A program made the translations under genes and the position numbers. A DNA stretch of 64,000 nucleotides, taken from the NCBI GenBank assembly GCA_023213395.1, contig CM041465.1, positions 56,861,741-56,925,740 of the forward strand. The letters are read 5' to 3'. The notes under the pieces are model-generated. The model was not told the origin of the DNA. It ran no database searches and worked only from the letters and a program-made list of their open reading frames with translations. The DNA comes from Cycas panzhihuaensis. Taxonomy: Eukaryota > Cycadophyta. This document shows, piece by piece, positions 23,514 to 33,676 of the stretch. Every line of letters begins with the position of its first letter. The first letter of the stretch is position 1.

Positions 23514-26500
23514 TGGAATCAAATTCTAATAATGTAAAGATCATTCTTAAGGATGTGAAAGCTATTCCTATTAAAGGAACTGGGGGAGTTTCCATTGTAG
23601 GTGGTCACTTTGATAAGGTATATTATGCACTTGAGATGTACAAAAATCTTTTGTTAGCGTAAGAAATTTGCAAACAAGGTATGGAGATTCAGCTTTATAA
23701 AGATAAATGCTTGGTTAAGGATCCAAAACAATTTTTTTTTGTCATTGCTACGAGGAAGGTGGAGGATGATTTATGGGTATTTGAGAAGCTTTAAAAACAG
23801 AATAAATCATATACTTTTGTTACTAGCGTAGATGATATGAGTAAGTTATGGCATGAATGATTGGGTCACCTTAATTTTAAAAGTATATCACTCATGAGAA
23901 AGTTGAATATGGTGGAAGGTCTATTGAAAGTTTTGTCTTTAGTTGACATTTTTGAAGGGTGTATGTATTGTAAGTATCACAGATATCTTTTTACTTGGGA
24001 TTGTGCCTAAAGAGTTAAGGAGAAGTTGGAGCTTGTCCATTTAGATTTGATGGGGGCACTATCAAACCTTTCAATTTTAGGAGCTTGATATATGTTGGTG
24101 TTTGCAAATGATTATGCTAGGCAATCTTGGGTGTACTTTTTGAAGAGTATGTCTGAAGTGTTTGATCGCTTTCGGGGATGGAAAGCTCGAGTAAAAAATA
24201 AAAGTGATAAGAAAAAAAAAAATTAAGGAGTGATAATGGTAAGGAATACAACAATAGTACCTTCAATCAACTTTGTTTAAACCATGGGACAAAATGGGAA
24301 TTCATAGTCTCCCATACCCCGCAATAGAATGGTGTTGCCAAGAGGAAGAATAATACCATGATGGGGATGGCAAGGTGTATGGTGTACTCACGAAACTTGC
24401 CACCTATATTCTAGGTAGAAGCTATTGGAATTGTTATGTATATTTTGAATCAGGTATTAACTTTAGCAATTCGTGGCATGACCCCTAAAGATAAATGGGC
24501 TGCTCGGAAGCTTGCCATTGACCATTTAAAAAATTTTGGTTGCATAGTGGATGCATACATCCTAGATGAAAAACAAAAGAAGTTGGATCACAAGTGTAAG
24601 AAGTGTATCTTCGTGGGGTACAATGATACAAATTTAGTTTATAGACTATAGGATCCAACGGGGAAGAAACTTCTTGTTAGTTGGGATGCAAAATTTGTTG
24701 AATGTTGATGTGTCATGCTAATTGAGCATTATTTGAAGAAGTTTTTTATCCACCTTTACTACCATTTCCATTAGGGTCGATTCCACGAGAGTTTGTTTAT
24801 GGGAATGTGCACCCCTTTCAACCAACTGAGGAGCCTGTTGCACAAAGGGAAGATACACTGAGTAATTTAGATAATGAAGAGGTACATGAGACACTGAGTG
24901 CTTTGATGCCAATATGGGCCAGAAAAACTATTGAAGAGTTACGTGTGACACTACGAGATCTAAAAGGATGATGAAAGACAAGGAGTCAACATGCCAGTCA
25001 AGCTCTAATAGTTAACACTATAGACTCCCATGACCCTGATTCTTATGTTGAGGCAAAGGAGAACTCGAAATGGAGAGTTGCAATGGAGGAAGAGAATATT
25101 TCTCTAATCAAGAATGAAACATGGGATTTGGTCCCATAACCTCTGAAGAAGAATGTTGTTGGATGTAAGTGGGTATATGAGACAAAGTTCCACTCTAATG
25201 GTGAGGTGGAAAAGTACAAAGTTTGACTTGTTGCATAGAGATTCAAATAGAAGGAAGGGATTGATTATGATGAGTTGTCTGCACCGGTCTTACAGATGAT
25301 GATGGTCCAACTGATTGTTTCACTTGCAACTAGGTACAGATGGGAGTTACATTAGATGGATGTCAAGATTGCATTTCTTAATGGAGACCTGAAGAAGGAG
25401 ATTTATATGGTACAAGCTTTTCGGTTCATTAAAGAAGGAGGAGGAGTTTGTATGTTGGTTAAAAGAATCTCTCTATGGTCTTAAGCAAGTGCCAAGGGCA
25501 TGATATGCAAAGGTCAATGCTAAGTTGAAGGAAGAATGATTTGTTACTATAGATTTAAAAGCTAATTTGTGTATCAAGAGGATTGCAAATTCAATTGTGG
25601 TGATTATGTTGTATTTTGATGACCTCATCTTGACAAGCGATCATCATATGGCAATTGTGGATGTTAAATCCAAGTTGCAAAATACTTTTGAAATGATAGA
25701 TTTAGGTAGGTTGAATTACTTCTTGGGTATTGAAGTACAATAGTTGGAGGATCGAATCATGGTGTCACAAATGAAATATATGATGGACTCGCTTGTGAAG
25801 TTCAAGATGGAGGGTTGTAAGTTTGTTTCCACACCATGTGCTAAGGGCACAAAATTTCTGAAAGATATGAAGATGTCTGCTATAAATGTGGCATTGTATA
25901 GATTGTTGGTAGGGAGTCTCATCTATTTGACTCATACTAGATTAGATATTGTTTATGTTGTCAGATTAGTCTCTCATTATGTGTAGGATCCACAGGAGCC
26001 ACATTGGCTTGCAACAAAACAAATTTTGAGATATTTGAAGGGAACTCTTAATCTTAGTTTGGAGCAACTTCATGGTGGAGAGTTGAAGTTGTGTGGCTAC
26101 ATTGATGTCGATTAGGGAGGAGACTGATGATAAAAAATCCACTACTAGATATGTCTTTAGTATTGGCAATGGATTTGTATCATGGCAGTCAAAGAAACAA
26201 CTGAGAATTGCACTATATTCTATAAGGGCAGAGTACTAGGGACTCATTATTGGTGTGAAAGAAGTTGTATGGTTGTAGGGACTTTTGGATATTCTTGGTA
26301 AATCTTACAATACCTTGGTTATTTTAGTTTTTAACTAAAGCACTATTTGGTTGTTGAAGAATCTAGAACTTCACTCGCATATAAAAAACATTGAAACTCA
26401 ACACCATTACATTCATGAATAGATCAAAGTAGGGAAGTTGCAGGTCGAGTATTGTCTAAGTGAGAAGCAACTTGTGAATGTATTCACCAAGGCACTAATT

Positions 26501-26590
26501 GAAGATCAATTCACTAAGATTCGTTCTAGATTGGGACTCAAAAAAGTTATCCTTGAGGGGGGATGTATTAACAAGGATAATTCTAGTCTT
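23514..26590 (+). pseudogene. Element B pol remnant: protease end, integrase, RT, RNase H
   Basis: In order: protease end and gag-pre-integrase (GTGGVSIVGGHFDKVYY, SKLWHE, LGHLNFKSISLMRKLNM, 23570-23930); integrase core (KLELVHLDLMG, FANDYARQSWVYFLKS, from about 24030); integrase C-terminus (MTPKDKWAARKLAIDHLKNF, 24478-24650); RT (KWRVAMEEEN, NVVGCKWVYETKFHSNGEVEK, IAFLNGDLKKEIYM, 25060-25420), with catalytic box YFDD near 25610 where YVDD is usual; and RNase H to about 26550 (LVNVFTKALIEDQFTKIRSR). Stops are very frequent, many at CAG, CAA or TGG positions. Confidence 0.85.
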
Positions 26591-26642
26591 CATCATGATA
26601 TCAAATTGCAAATTGAATCCTCACATTTATATTAAGGGGGGA

Positions 26643-26963
26643 TGCTATCATGGCAATTAATACTATGCCATATGATGAATGTTAAAGGTGGTTAGTTAAG
26701 TGTTAATCCAAAAGGTGCGAATATCAAAGGGTCGCAACCAATGGGTTGGACGTACTATTTGGGGGATTATAAAAGATCTCGGAGCCCATTGTAAATCAAC
26801 CAAGTGTAATCAATGTGGTCTATTGATCTTTTGTGGTGGTTTTTCTACCAAAGGTTTTCCCATGTAAAAACCTATGTATTGTGTAGTTATTTTTTGATGT
26901 TTGCTTGCTATGTATAATCAAGACTCTGTAGTTCAGAAATGAATGTTTGCATGTTTCTTCTCA
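26643..26963 (+). repeat. Element B 3' LTR
   Basis: It starts TGCTATCATGG and ends TTCTTCTCA. It is the partner of 21135-21458 and is followed by TSD AGAAT. Confidence 0.9.
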
Positions 26964-27065
26964 AGAATTTGGACATAGAGTATGCTACTTGGGAATTAGA
27001 GGCTTGGCAATGACCACATCAAGTTCCCATGCTTTAAGGGTAAAGCATGTCAAACAAGGGGGACT
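26964..27065 (+). mobile_element. Chromovirus J, segment 3: chromodomain end and purine tract
   Basis: Joined to segment 2, the reading is LDIEYATWELEAW, the end of a chromodomain. Then come a short tail and the purine-rich AACAAGGGGGAC just before an LTR starting at 27066. This clean continuation across A and B supports the nesting order. Confidence 0.8.
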
Positions 27066-27261
27066 TGTTGGATTCTTCTAATTCTAAGACTAGTTTGCTA
27101 TCTGTGAGGTTGACATTGCCTAGAAGTAATAAACAATTTCTATTAAGGCCGACCTATAACCAATAAGGCCAGCCTCTTCCAAAAGTAATTAATTAATTGA
27201 CTTTAGGATGACTTGTATCCAATCTCACATACCTAAAATTGGTGGCTCATCTGGCAAAGGC

Positions 27262-27471
27262 TGTAAAAATCCTTTGAAGAGGAACAAATTCACTCTCTCA
27301 ATATGTTTTATTAATGATACGTTGTACATATATATGTACAAGTACAAGGTGGGTACAATTGGCAACCGCTCAACCATGTAACGCCACTTGTCATCTTGAG
27401 AAAGGAGAGAAAGGGGGTACATGACCCTTACATTAAATATTATAACCTAAGGTAAAACATTACTTTTTAAA
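27262..27471 (-). repeat. Element C left LTR (3' LTR)
   Basis: 210 bp starting TGTAAAAATCC. The terminal ACA seen in the other copy has changed to AAA. Confidence 0.92.
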
Positions 27472-27490
27472 CCCCCTCTTAATGTTTTAC

Positions 27491-28556
27491 CTATCTTAAC
27501 CCTAGTAGGTTTCTAAAAGCACTGAATTTCTCTTTCCCAAGAGGTTTAGTGAGCATATCAGCAATTTGATCTTCAGACGGACAATGTTGAAGTTCGATTT
27601 CTTTATTCTGTACCTTTTCCCTGATAAAATGATGATGTACTTCGATATGCTTTGTTCTGGCATGTAAAACATGATTCTTCGTCATTTTTATGGTACTTTG
27701 ATTGTCATAGAATATTCGAGTAGACATTGTTTGTTCTTCTCCTAGTTCTTTTAGTAGTTGTCTAATCCATATCCCTTCACAAGCGGTGTTGATTGCTGAC
27801 TTGTATTCTGCTTCTGTTAATGACAATGCAACCGTTGACTGTTTTTTACTGTTCCATGAGATCAAGGATTTTCCAAGGAAGAAACAATACCCTAATGTTG
27901 ACTTTCTATCTGTTTTGTCTCCAGCCCAGTCTGAATCACAGAGACCTGTTAATTGTGTGTCATTTTCTTTATCATATCTCAAGCCAAGATTCATGGTTCC
28001 CTTCAAGTAACGTAAGATTCTTTTTGCAGCATTCCAATGTGGGATTTTAGGATTTTCCATGAATCTGGAGATCAACCCTACAGCGTATGATATGTCTGGT
28101 CGTGTGGCTGTGAGATAGATTAAGCTTCCAACTAGTTGTCTGTATTGTGTGGCATCAACTGAAGCTGCATCCTGTTCTGCAATCAACACAATCCCTGTTT
28201 CCATTGGTGTGCTGACACTATTACAATTCTCCATTCCAAACTTGGTCAACAAGTTCTTTACATACTTTGTTTGTGAGAGAGTAATGGAAGAATTGTTTTG
28301 TTTAACTTCTATTCCAAGGTAGTAATACAGCATTCCTAAATCCTTCATTTCAAATACCTTTTCAAACTTATCTTTGATAAATGCTATTGAATTTTTGTCA
28401 TCTCCAGTGATTAGCATGTCGTCCACATATACTACAACAATGGAGATAGATCCTGAATTACCTTTTACATATAGACTATGATCATATTCACATCGATGAA
28501 AACCATTTTCTGTTAAGTATGAGTCTAATTTAGCATACCAAGCTCTTGGAGCTTGT
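27491..28556 (-). pseudogene. Element C: RT C-terminal half and RNase H
   Basis: The frame 28426-27491 starts within the catalytic box (VVYVDDMLITGDD, just upstream at about 28440-28405). It continues through MKDLGMLYYYLGIEV, the RT/RNase H linker LVGSLIYLTATRPDISYAVG, and RNase H (DSDWAGDKTDRKSTLGYCFF, SLTEAEYKSA, YDNQSTIKM, ARTKHIEVHHHFIRE, DMLTKPL). RNase H removes the RNA strand during reverse transcription. This is the best preserved part of the element. The RT N-terminus lies in another frame (see 28557-30920). Confidence 0.9.
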
Positions 28557-30920
28557 TTAAGCCATCTGATGCCTTCTTGGTTTGCAAACCATATTTTCCT
28601 GTCCTGCTTTTATGTATCCTTCTGGTTGATACATATATACCTCTTCTTGAAGGTCTCCATTCAAGAACGCACTTTTGACGTCCATTTGATAGATTTCCCA
28701 ACCTTTTTGGGCAGCAAGAGCAATCACTATTCTTACCGTGTTCAATTTTGCCACAGGTGAAAATGTTTCTTCATAATTGATTCCTGCTGTTTGAGTATAG
28801 CCTTTTGCTACTAGTCTGGCATTGTATTTTTCTACTTCTTCATTTGGCTTCTCTTTTATCTTGTATACCCATTTGCAGTTTACAATGGGTTTGTCTTCTG
28901 GAATTGGGACAAGGTCCCATGTCTTGTTCTTTTGTATGGCTTCAATTTCAGCATCCATTGCAATTCTCCAATTTTGAAAACTACTGGCTTCTTTATAAGA
29001 GTTTGGTTCAATGGAACAAAGTAAAGCCTGAGGTTTCTGTGATCTTGTTCGATGTTCAAATATATCTCCTCTTGTTTCTTCAAGAGTTTTAAGATACCAC
29101 CTTGGTACTTTTTTTGAGGTGCATTCTTGTAACAATTCTTTTTCATCTCTGGAGTTAGAGCTGCTGTCTGATTCGAGGTTGCAACTACTGGTTAGTTGCT
29201 TATCTGGATTCTCATTTTCCGAAGAATCTTCTCCTGTTTCAATTCTTTCTGAAGTTATATTTGACTTGTCTTCCAACTGGTTAGGACATATATCCAAATG
29301 ATCTTCATCAATCTGTATTGTTGTATCAATATTTTCCTTTTTCTCGTCAAAAATTACATCCCTGCTAACATAAAGCTTATTTGTTTTTGGATCCATGCAC
29401 CTGTAAGCTTTTGAATGGTTGCTATATCCAACCATTATGCATTCAATACTTTTATGATCTAATTTGACTCTCTTCTTGTCTGGAATATGAACATAGGCCT
29501 TGTAGCCAAATATTTTCAAATGGCTTACATCAGGTTTGTGTCCTGACCAAGCTTCTTTAGGAGTTATATTGTCTAAGGATTGAGTAGGGCTTCTGTTGAT
29601 CAAATATGCAATTTGTATTTCTCACTTAATATTTCTTTGCTAAATCTTTACTATTTAGCATGCAATGGGCCATTTCTACAATTGTTCTATTCATTCTTTC
29701 TGCTACTCCATTGGATTGAGGTGTATACAGAGTTGTGAACTATCTTTGAATTCCATATGTTTTGTAGAAATGAATAAATTCATTAGACATAAACTCACCA
29801 CCTCTATCAGAACGAACACATTTGATCCTTTGACCGCTTTCCAATTCACTTGCAGCTTTAAATTCTTTAAAATATCCAAATGTTTCTGATTTGCTAGATA
29901 GAAAGTACACCCAAACTTTTTTGGAAAAATCATTAATGAAGGTCAAGAAATACCTTGATCCATTTGTCGAGATGGGCAAAAAAGGACCACATAGGTTGGT
30001 GTGTATTAATTCCAATTTGCATTGTGCGCACCATGTACTCTTTGAAAACATAGTTCTGTGTTGTTTTCCCATCATACAACTTTTACATATAAAATGGTTA
30101 AATGAGATATCTGGCAGACCATTCACCATGTTATATTTTTTTAATCTTTCTAATCTATCATGAGAGATATGACCATACTTCAAATGCCAAGTTTCATTAT
30201 TATCAGTGCTATTCTGTGAAAAGCTTTTACATCAGAAATCATTTTGGTGAGGCCTTTGTCAGGCATTACAGGAGTTGAAAGGAGTTTATACAACCTGTTG
30301 CATTTTTCTCCTTTAGCTATAACTGTCCCATTTCTTTTCATATCAAGAATATAACAATATCCATGTTCATCGAATATTGTTCTTAACTTTTTATCACTCA
30401 ATTGTGAAACTGACAGAAGATTCTTTTTAATTACAGGTACAGAAAAGACATTGCCAATACGTTGAATCTTTCCGTCGATGCATATGGCGATTTGTCCTAT
30501 TCCCCTTATGTGTAAGGGAAAATTATCTCCTAGCTCAATAGATGTGTTGCATTCATAGGGTTTGATGATTTCAAACTATTCTTTGACTCCTGTCATGTGA
30601 TGTGAGGCACCCGAGTCTATATACCTGTTTTCTGTTGCGCTTGCATTTGCTACCAGGGCTGCAATAAAGGCAATTTCAATTTCTTCTTCTGGTATGTCCT
30701 CTTCTTTGCTATAATTTTCAAATACCTGCTGTTTTCCTTTTTGCAGTTCTGCACGTTTCTAGTAGCACTGATAGGGGTAGTGACCTGTTTGGCCACAGTG
30801 ATAACAAACATCAAAAGCTCTACAATTACTTGAGAAGTGACCTGGTTTTCCGCAGTTAAAACATACTCTCGCATCTCGAGGTGGATTGTTGAACATTCTT
30901 CTTCGTCCTCTTCCTTCCGT
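28557..30920 (-). pseudogene. Element C: zinc knuckles, protease, integrase, RT N-terminal half
   Basis: From the right: two CCHC knuckles (CFNCGKPGHFSSNC, CYHCGQTGHYPYQC, about 30870-30760); protease DSGASHHMT (about 30620); gag-pre-integrase with NLLSVSQLSDKKLRTIFDE and WHLKYGHISHDRLERLKKY (30440-30120); integrase core HTNLCGPFLPISTNGSRYFL to YKTYGIQR (30060-29740); integrase C-terminus NITPKEAWSGHKPDVSHLK (29570-29500). The RT start follows (WDLVPIPEDKPIVNCKWVYK, MDVKSAFLNGDLQEEVYMYQ, to 28557). Frameshifts lie near 30180, 29700 and 28560-28590, and a stop interrupts the sequence near 30760. Confidence 0.88.
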
Positions 30921-30959
30921 CCAACGTCCCCTGTGACTTGCTGGTGTTCTTCCTCTTGA

Positions 30960-31634
30960 TCTGGGATTAAATTGTCCTCTTCCTCTGCCTCCTATCTGAA
31001 GTTTCGAAATGAGAGCATCTTCAATTTCTAACTCTTCTTCGTACCTTTGATTTCTCTACTCTTGTGCATACATATGTCCTGTCAAAGTGTCAAAAGACAT
31101 TATGGCTGTATGTCCACCTCCTGTCAACATATTCACCATGTTATTAAAGGATTTTGGAAGTTTCTTAAGCACCAGATGAATTAGTTCTGTGTCCGTTAAC
31201 TTCTCTTCTGCTGTGAGAAGGGCAGTTTTAATGCTAGTTAACTTGGTTAAGAAATCTGACACAGTTTGTCCCTCTCTCATTTTCAATTTATAAAGCTCTT
31301 CTCTTAATGCCACAATTCTGGCTTCATTTTTCCTGCTAAACATCGAAGTCATAACTTTCCATATTTCATTTGCATTTTCTAGACCATCTACATAAGCTAG
31401 CAATGACTCTGAAATCGAGAGTTTGAGGACTGACACAGCAACATAATTCCTTTCCTCCCAACTAGTCAAATTTGTTGCGTTGGGAGGCTGTTTTTCATCC
31501 CCAGTAGTGATTTTCCAGGCCCGTTTTGCTCTCAACAGTCCTTCAATCTTGATTTTCCAGACACTAAAGTTCATTTTAGTAAGTTTCTCACTTTCATTCA
31601 GTGAACCAACAGAGGAGGCCATTATTAAAGGCAA
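30960..31634 (-). pseudogene. Element C gag
   Basis: The open frame 31634-31056 codes MASSVGSLNESEKLTKMNFS, WKIKIEGLLRAKRAWKI and later ALREELYKLKMREGQTVSDF and KLPKSFNNMVNML, the UBN2-type copia gag. A stop at about 31053-31055 separates it from the basic region before the zinc knuckles. It resembles the gags of F and G, so C, F and G are one lineage. Confidence 0.85.
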
Positions 31635-32359
31635 TTGGGAACAAAAAAACTGAATTTAATTGTTTGTACAGCCTGCTGTACGGAATTCCGTATGGTATGG
31701 AAGTTGTACGGAATAAGACGAAAAAGGTCTTAAAAGAAAGAGCTCGCAAATGGGTATCTGGATCTGTGATTGTTTTCTTGAATGAGCTTCAGATGTGAGA
31801 GAAAAAGCGAAATGAAGGAGAAAATCCGCGCCCAAGGGTTTTTGCCTTTTTTGAAAAAAACTTCAGAAAAACACTTCGAATCTATGCAAGGAATCACCGA
31901 AAATCTTCGTCTAGGGATTAGAAAGGATTTAAGCACTTGTACTAGGGATTTTGACCGAAAATTTTTGAAAAAATCGCTGAGAGAAGGCTCCAAACCCACG
32001 TGCCTGTTCTTTGGCCTGAAACTGGGTCGAAATTACTCCGAATGATGTCATCGCAGAAGAGAAAGATGTAGAGGAGGCTTCGATCTTCGATCTAGGTAAA
32101 TTTCGTCGAATTCTGATGACCTCGATTTTTGACGTCTGTACAAGTCCGTACAGGTCTGTACAATCGCAAAGAAAAGCCGTACGATTCTTCTTTCAACTTG
32201 GCTTGGACAATTTTGTCTTCACACAACAGATTCTTGTAATAACTGTCTGTCTTCTTCTCTTTTTAATGAATCCCTAACTGTCTGTCTTCTTCTCCTTTTA
32301 ATGAATCCCATATTTGCTTCTTCACAGGCAGGAGGACCAAAGGGCCTGCTCTGATACCA
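31635..32359 (-). promoter_or_regulatory. Element C leader: primer-binding site, tandem repeat, GTAC palindrome
   Basis: The primer-binding site TGGTATCAGAGCAGGCCC (minus strand, 32342-32359) touches the 5' LTR. A 35-bp unit is repeated twice next to it (32241-32275 and 32276-32310). GTAC-containing motifs cluster at about 32130-32190 and again at 31665-31715, where TACGGAATTCCGTA (31679-31692) is a perfect palindrome about 60 bases before the gag ATG. Copies of these motifs in F suggest a role in RNA dimerisation or packaging; this is inference. Confidence 0.6.
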
Positions 32360-32569
32360 TGTAAAAATCCTTTGAAGAGGAACAAATTCACTCTCTCAAT
32401 ATGTTTTATTGATGATACGTTATACATATATATATACAAGTACAAGGTGGGTACAATTGGCAACCGCTCAACCATGTAATGCCACTTGTCATCTTGAGAA
32501 AGGAGAGAAAGGGGGTACATGACCCTTACATTAAATATTATAACCTAAGGTAAAACATTACCTTTTACA
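32360..32569 (-). repeat. Element C right LTR (5' LTR)
   Basis: 210 bp, TGTAAAAATCC to CCTTTTACA, followed by TSD AAGGC. Confidence 0.93.
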
Positions 32570-32906
32570 AAGGCACCCTTTTGGGGCTATGCTTTCCTCT
32601 TCTTTGGAAGGTGGAAAAATTATTAGAGGTACCCTTCCTTGAAAAGGGTAGCACATTAAACAGTTTGGCAATGTATAACTTGTGGAAACATTTAGTAAGA
32701 TTGCCATTTTTATTAATATCTCTATTTCATCTTATATTATGGTTTATCATTCTTAGTTGATATTTTCATTTATTTTTTCTAGTACAATTGTAAGTTATTG
32801 TCAGTATAGTATTTCTTGCATTCTTTAATAGTTAGTAGCACAAGATTACATTTCTCTGCTATTTATTTGTGGAAATTATGAGTGACCCCTAAGGGTCACC
32901 CCAACA

Positions 32907-33184
32907 TTGGTATCTGGTGACTAGCTATAAGCAAGTTCATGAGTTAGTGTTGGCATTTGAAAATTAGAGGTAGAATGCCTACTTGTAGAGGTACTCATAG
33001 ATGGGGCTCAATCTAGAGTTGGAAAATTTGATGAAAGAAGTTGATGCATTGAAACAATCACCACATATGTCAATACCTACAGCTACTTCAATACATAATC
33101 AATATTCATATGATATGCGAGTGAATTTCTAAACTTAGATTGCAAGTTGAGCAACCAAGGAAAGTCATGTCATGTTGACCACTA
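32907..33184 (+). mobile_element. Chromovirus K: primer-binding site and start of gag region
   Basis: It begins TTGGTATCTGGTGAC directly after the LTR, then runs about 275 bases before being split by element E. A possible gag start is the ATG near 32970, but the frame is broken by stops, so no protein is called. It resumes at 62744 for 46 bases. Confidence 0.55.
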
Positions 33185-33643
33185 TGAAGAAACACTAACA
33201 TATATCAACAAGATCTTGATCATGCACAACAAGCATTCAAAGAATAGTACACAACTATTTTTGTGGGAAACCCTTATGGGAGGAAAACCATAATTGAAGT
33301 TAAGATGATTTGATTATATTGAAAAAATAACTTGGTCTTGTGACCTATTAGGTTGACTTGACCTTGGCAGTTAGGCCTGTTACAACCTGATGCACCTTCG
33401 TACATCATATGTTGTTCCTGTTCAATTTTAATAACCTATATGGGGTTCATATTTATAATACTCCAAGAGGTACATCCAACCAATGGCTATGACTCTTTGT
33501 CGTGTCCTGTGACCTTTCATCATGTCCCGTGACTCTTCGTCATGTCCTATCGAATCTTGGATACTCACATCTCTTTATATCTCTTGGTTAATCCACGAGT
33601 CATTAATTCGACACAGAGTTAACCTTGACTAAGTTTGCTAACA
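33185..33643 (-). repeat. Element E left LTR (3' LTR)
   Basis: 459 bp, TGAAGAAACAC to GTTTGCTAACA on the plus strand. It contains imperfect short repeats of a TCATGTCC-GTGACTCTT-type unit (about 33505-33550). It includes about 30 bases, near 33380-33410, that are missing from the right LTR. Confidence 0.8.
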
Positions 33644-33676
33644 TCTCTTCTTAATGTGAATGTGGGATTATAGCTT
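33591..33676. repeat. Left copy of the 86/88-bp duplication flanking element D
   Basis: The sequence from ATCCACGAGTCATT to GATTATAGCTT recurs at 37481-37568 with a 2-base difference (ATCCACATGAGTC). It spans the end of the E LTR and its purine tract. It is therefore the target sequence of E, now present on both sides of D. Confidence 0.9.

Larger units (their letters stand above)
21135..26963 (+). mobile_element. Element B: Ty1/copia, both LTRs, heavily decayed (5.8 kb)
   Basis: LTRs at 21135-21458 and 26643-26963, with perfect TSD AGAAT at 21130-21134 and 26964-26968. The primer-binding site TGGTATTAGAGC follows the 5' LTR (one mismatch to the initiator-Met site TGGTATCAGAGC). The purine tract ATTAAGGGGGGA (about 26632-26642) precedes the 3' LTR. 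Coding order gag, integrase, RT, RNase H is that of copia. The LTR is related to that of element D. A 330-base patch replaces the gag C-terminus, zinc knuckle and protease start. Confidence 0.92.
27262..32569 (-). mobile_element. Element C: Ty1/copia, both LTRs (5.3 kb)
   Basis: Both LTRs are 210 bp (27262-27471 and 32360-32569), with about six differences by eye. TSD AAGGC is perfect (27257-27261 and 32570-32574). On the minus strand the primer-binding site TGGTATCAGAGC abuts the right LTR and the purine tract TTAAGAGGGGG abuts the left LTR. Gag and pol are on the minus strand in copia order. It is one of the youngest layers in the nest, yet already broken by frameshifts. Confidence 0.95.
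27066..32906 (+). repeat. LTR shared by chromovirus J (3') and K (5'), split by element C
   Basis: The LTR starts TGTTGGATTC at 27066, is interrupted by C after 27261, and ends CCCCAACA at 32906. Without C it is about 528 bp. On its left is a purine tract, as for a 3' LTR. On its right is TTGGTATCTGGTGAC, a degenerate initiator-Met-like primer-binding site, as for a 5' LTR. One LTR therefore appears to serve two tandem chromovirus bodies. Confidence 0.7.

Noticed and set aside
33185-33643. Solo LTR
   Set aside because: The purine tract on its right and the matching LTR with primer-binding site at 46650 show that it is the 3' LTR of a complete element, E.
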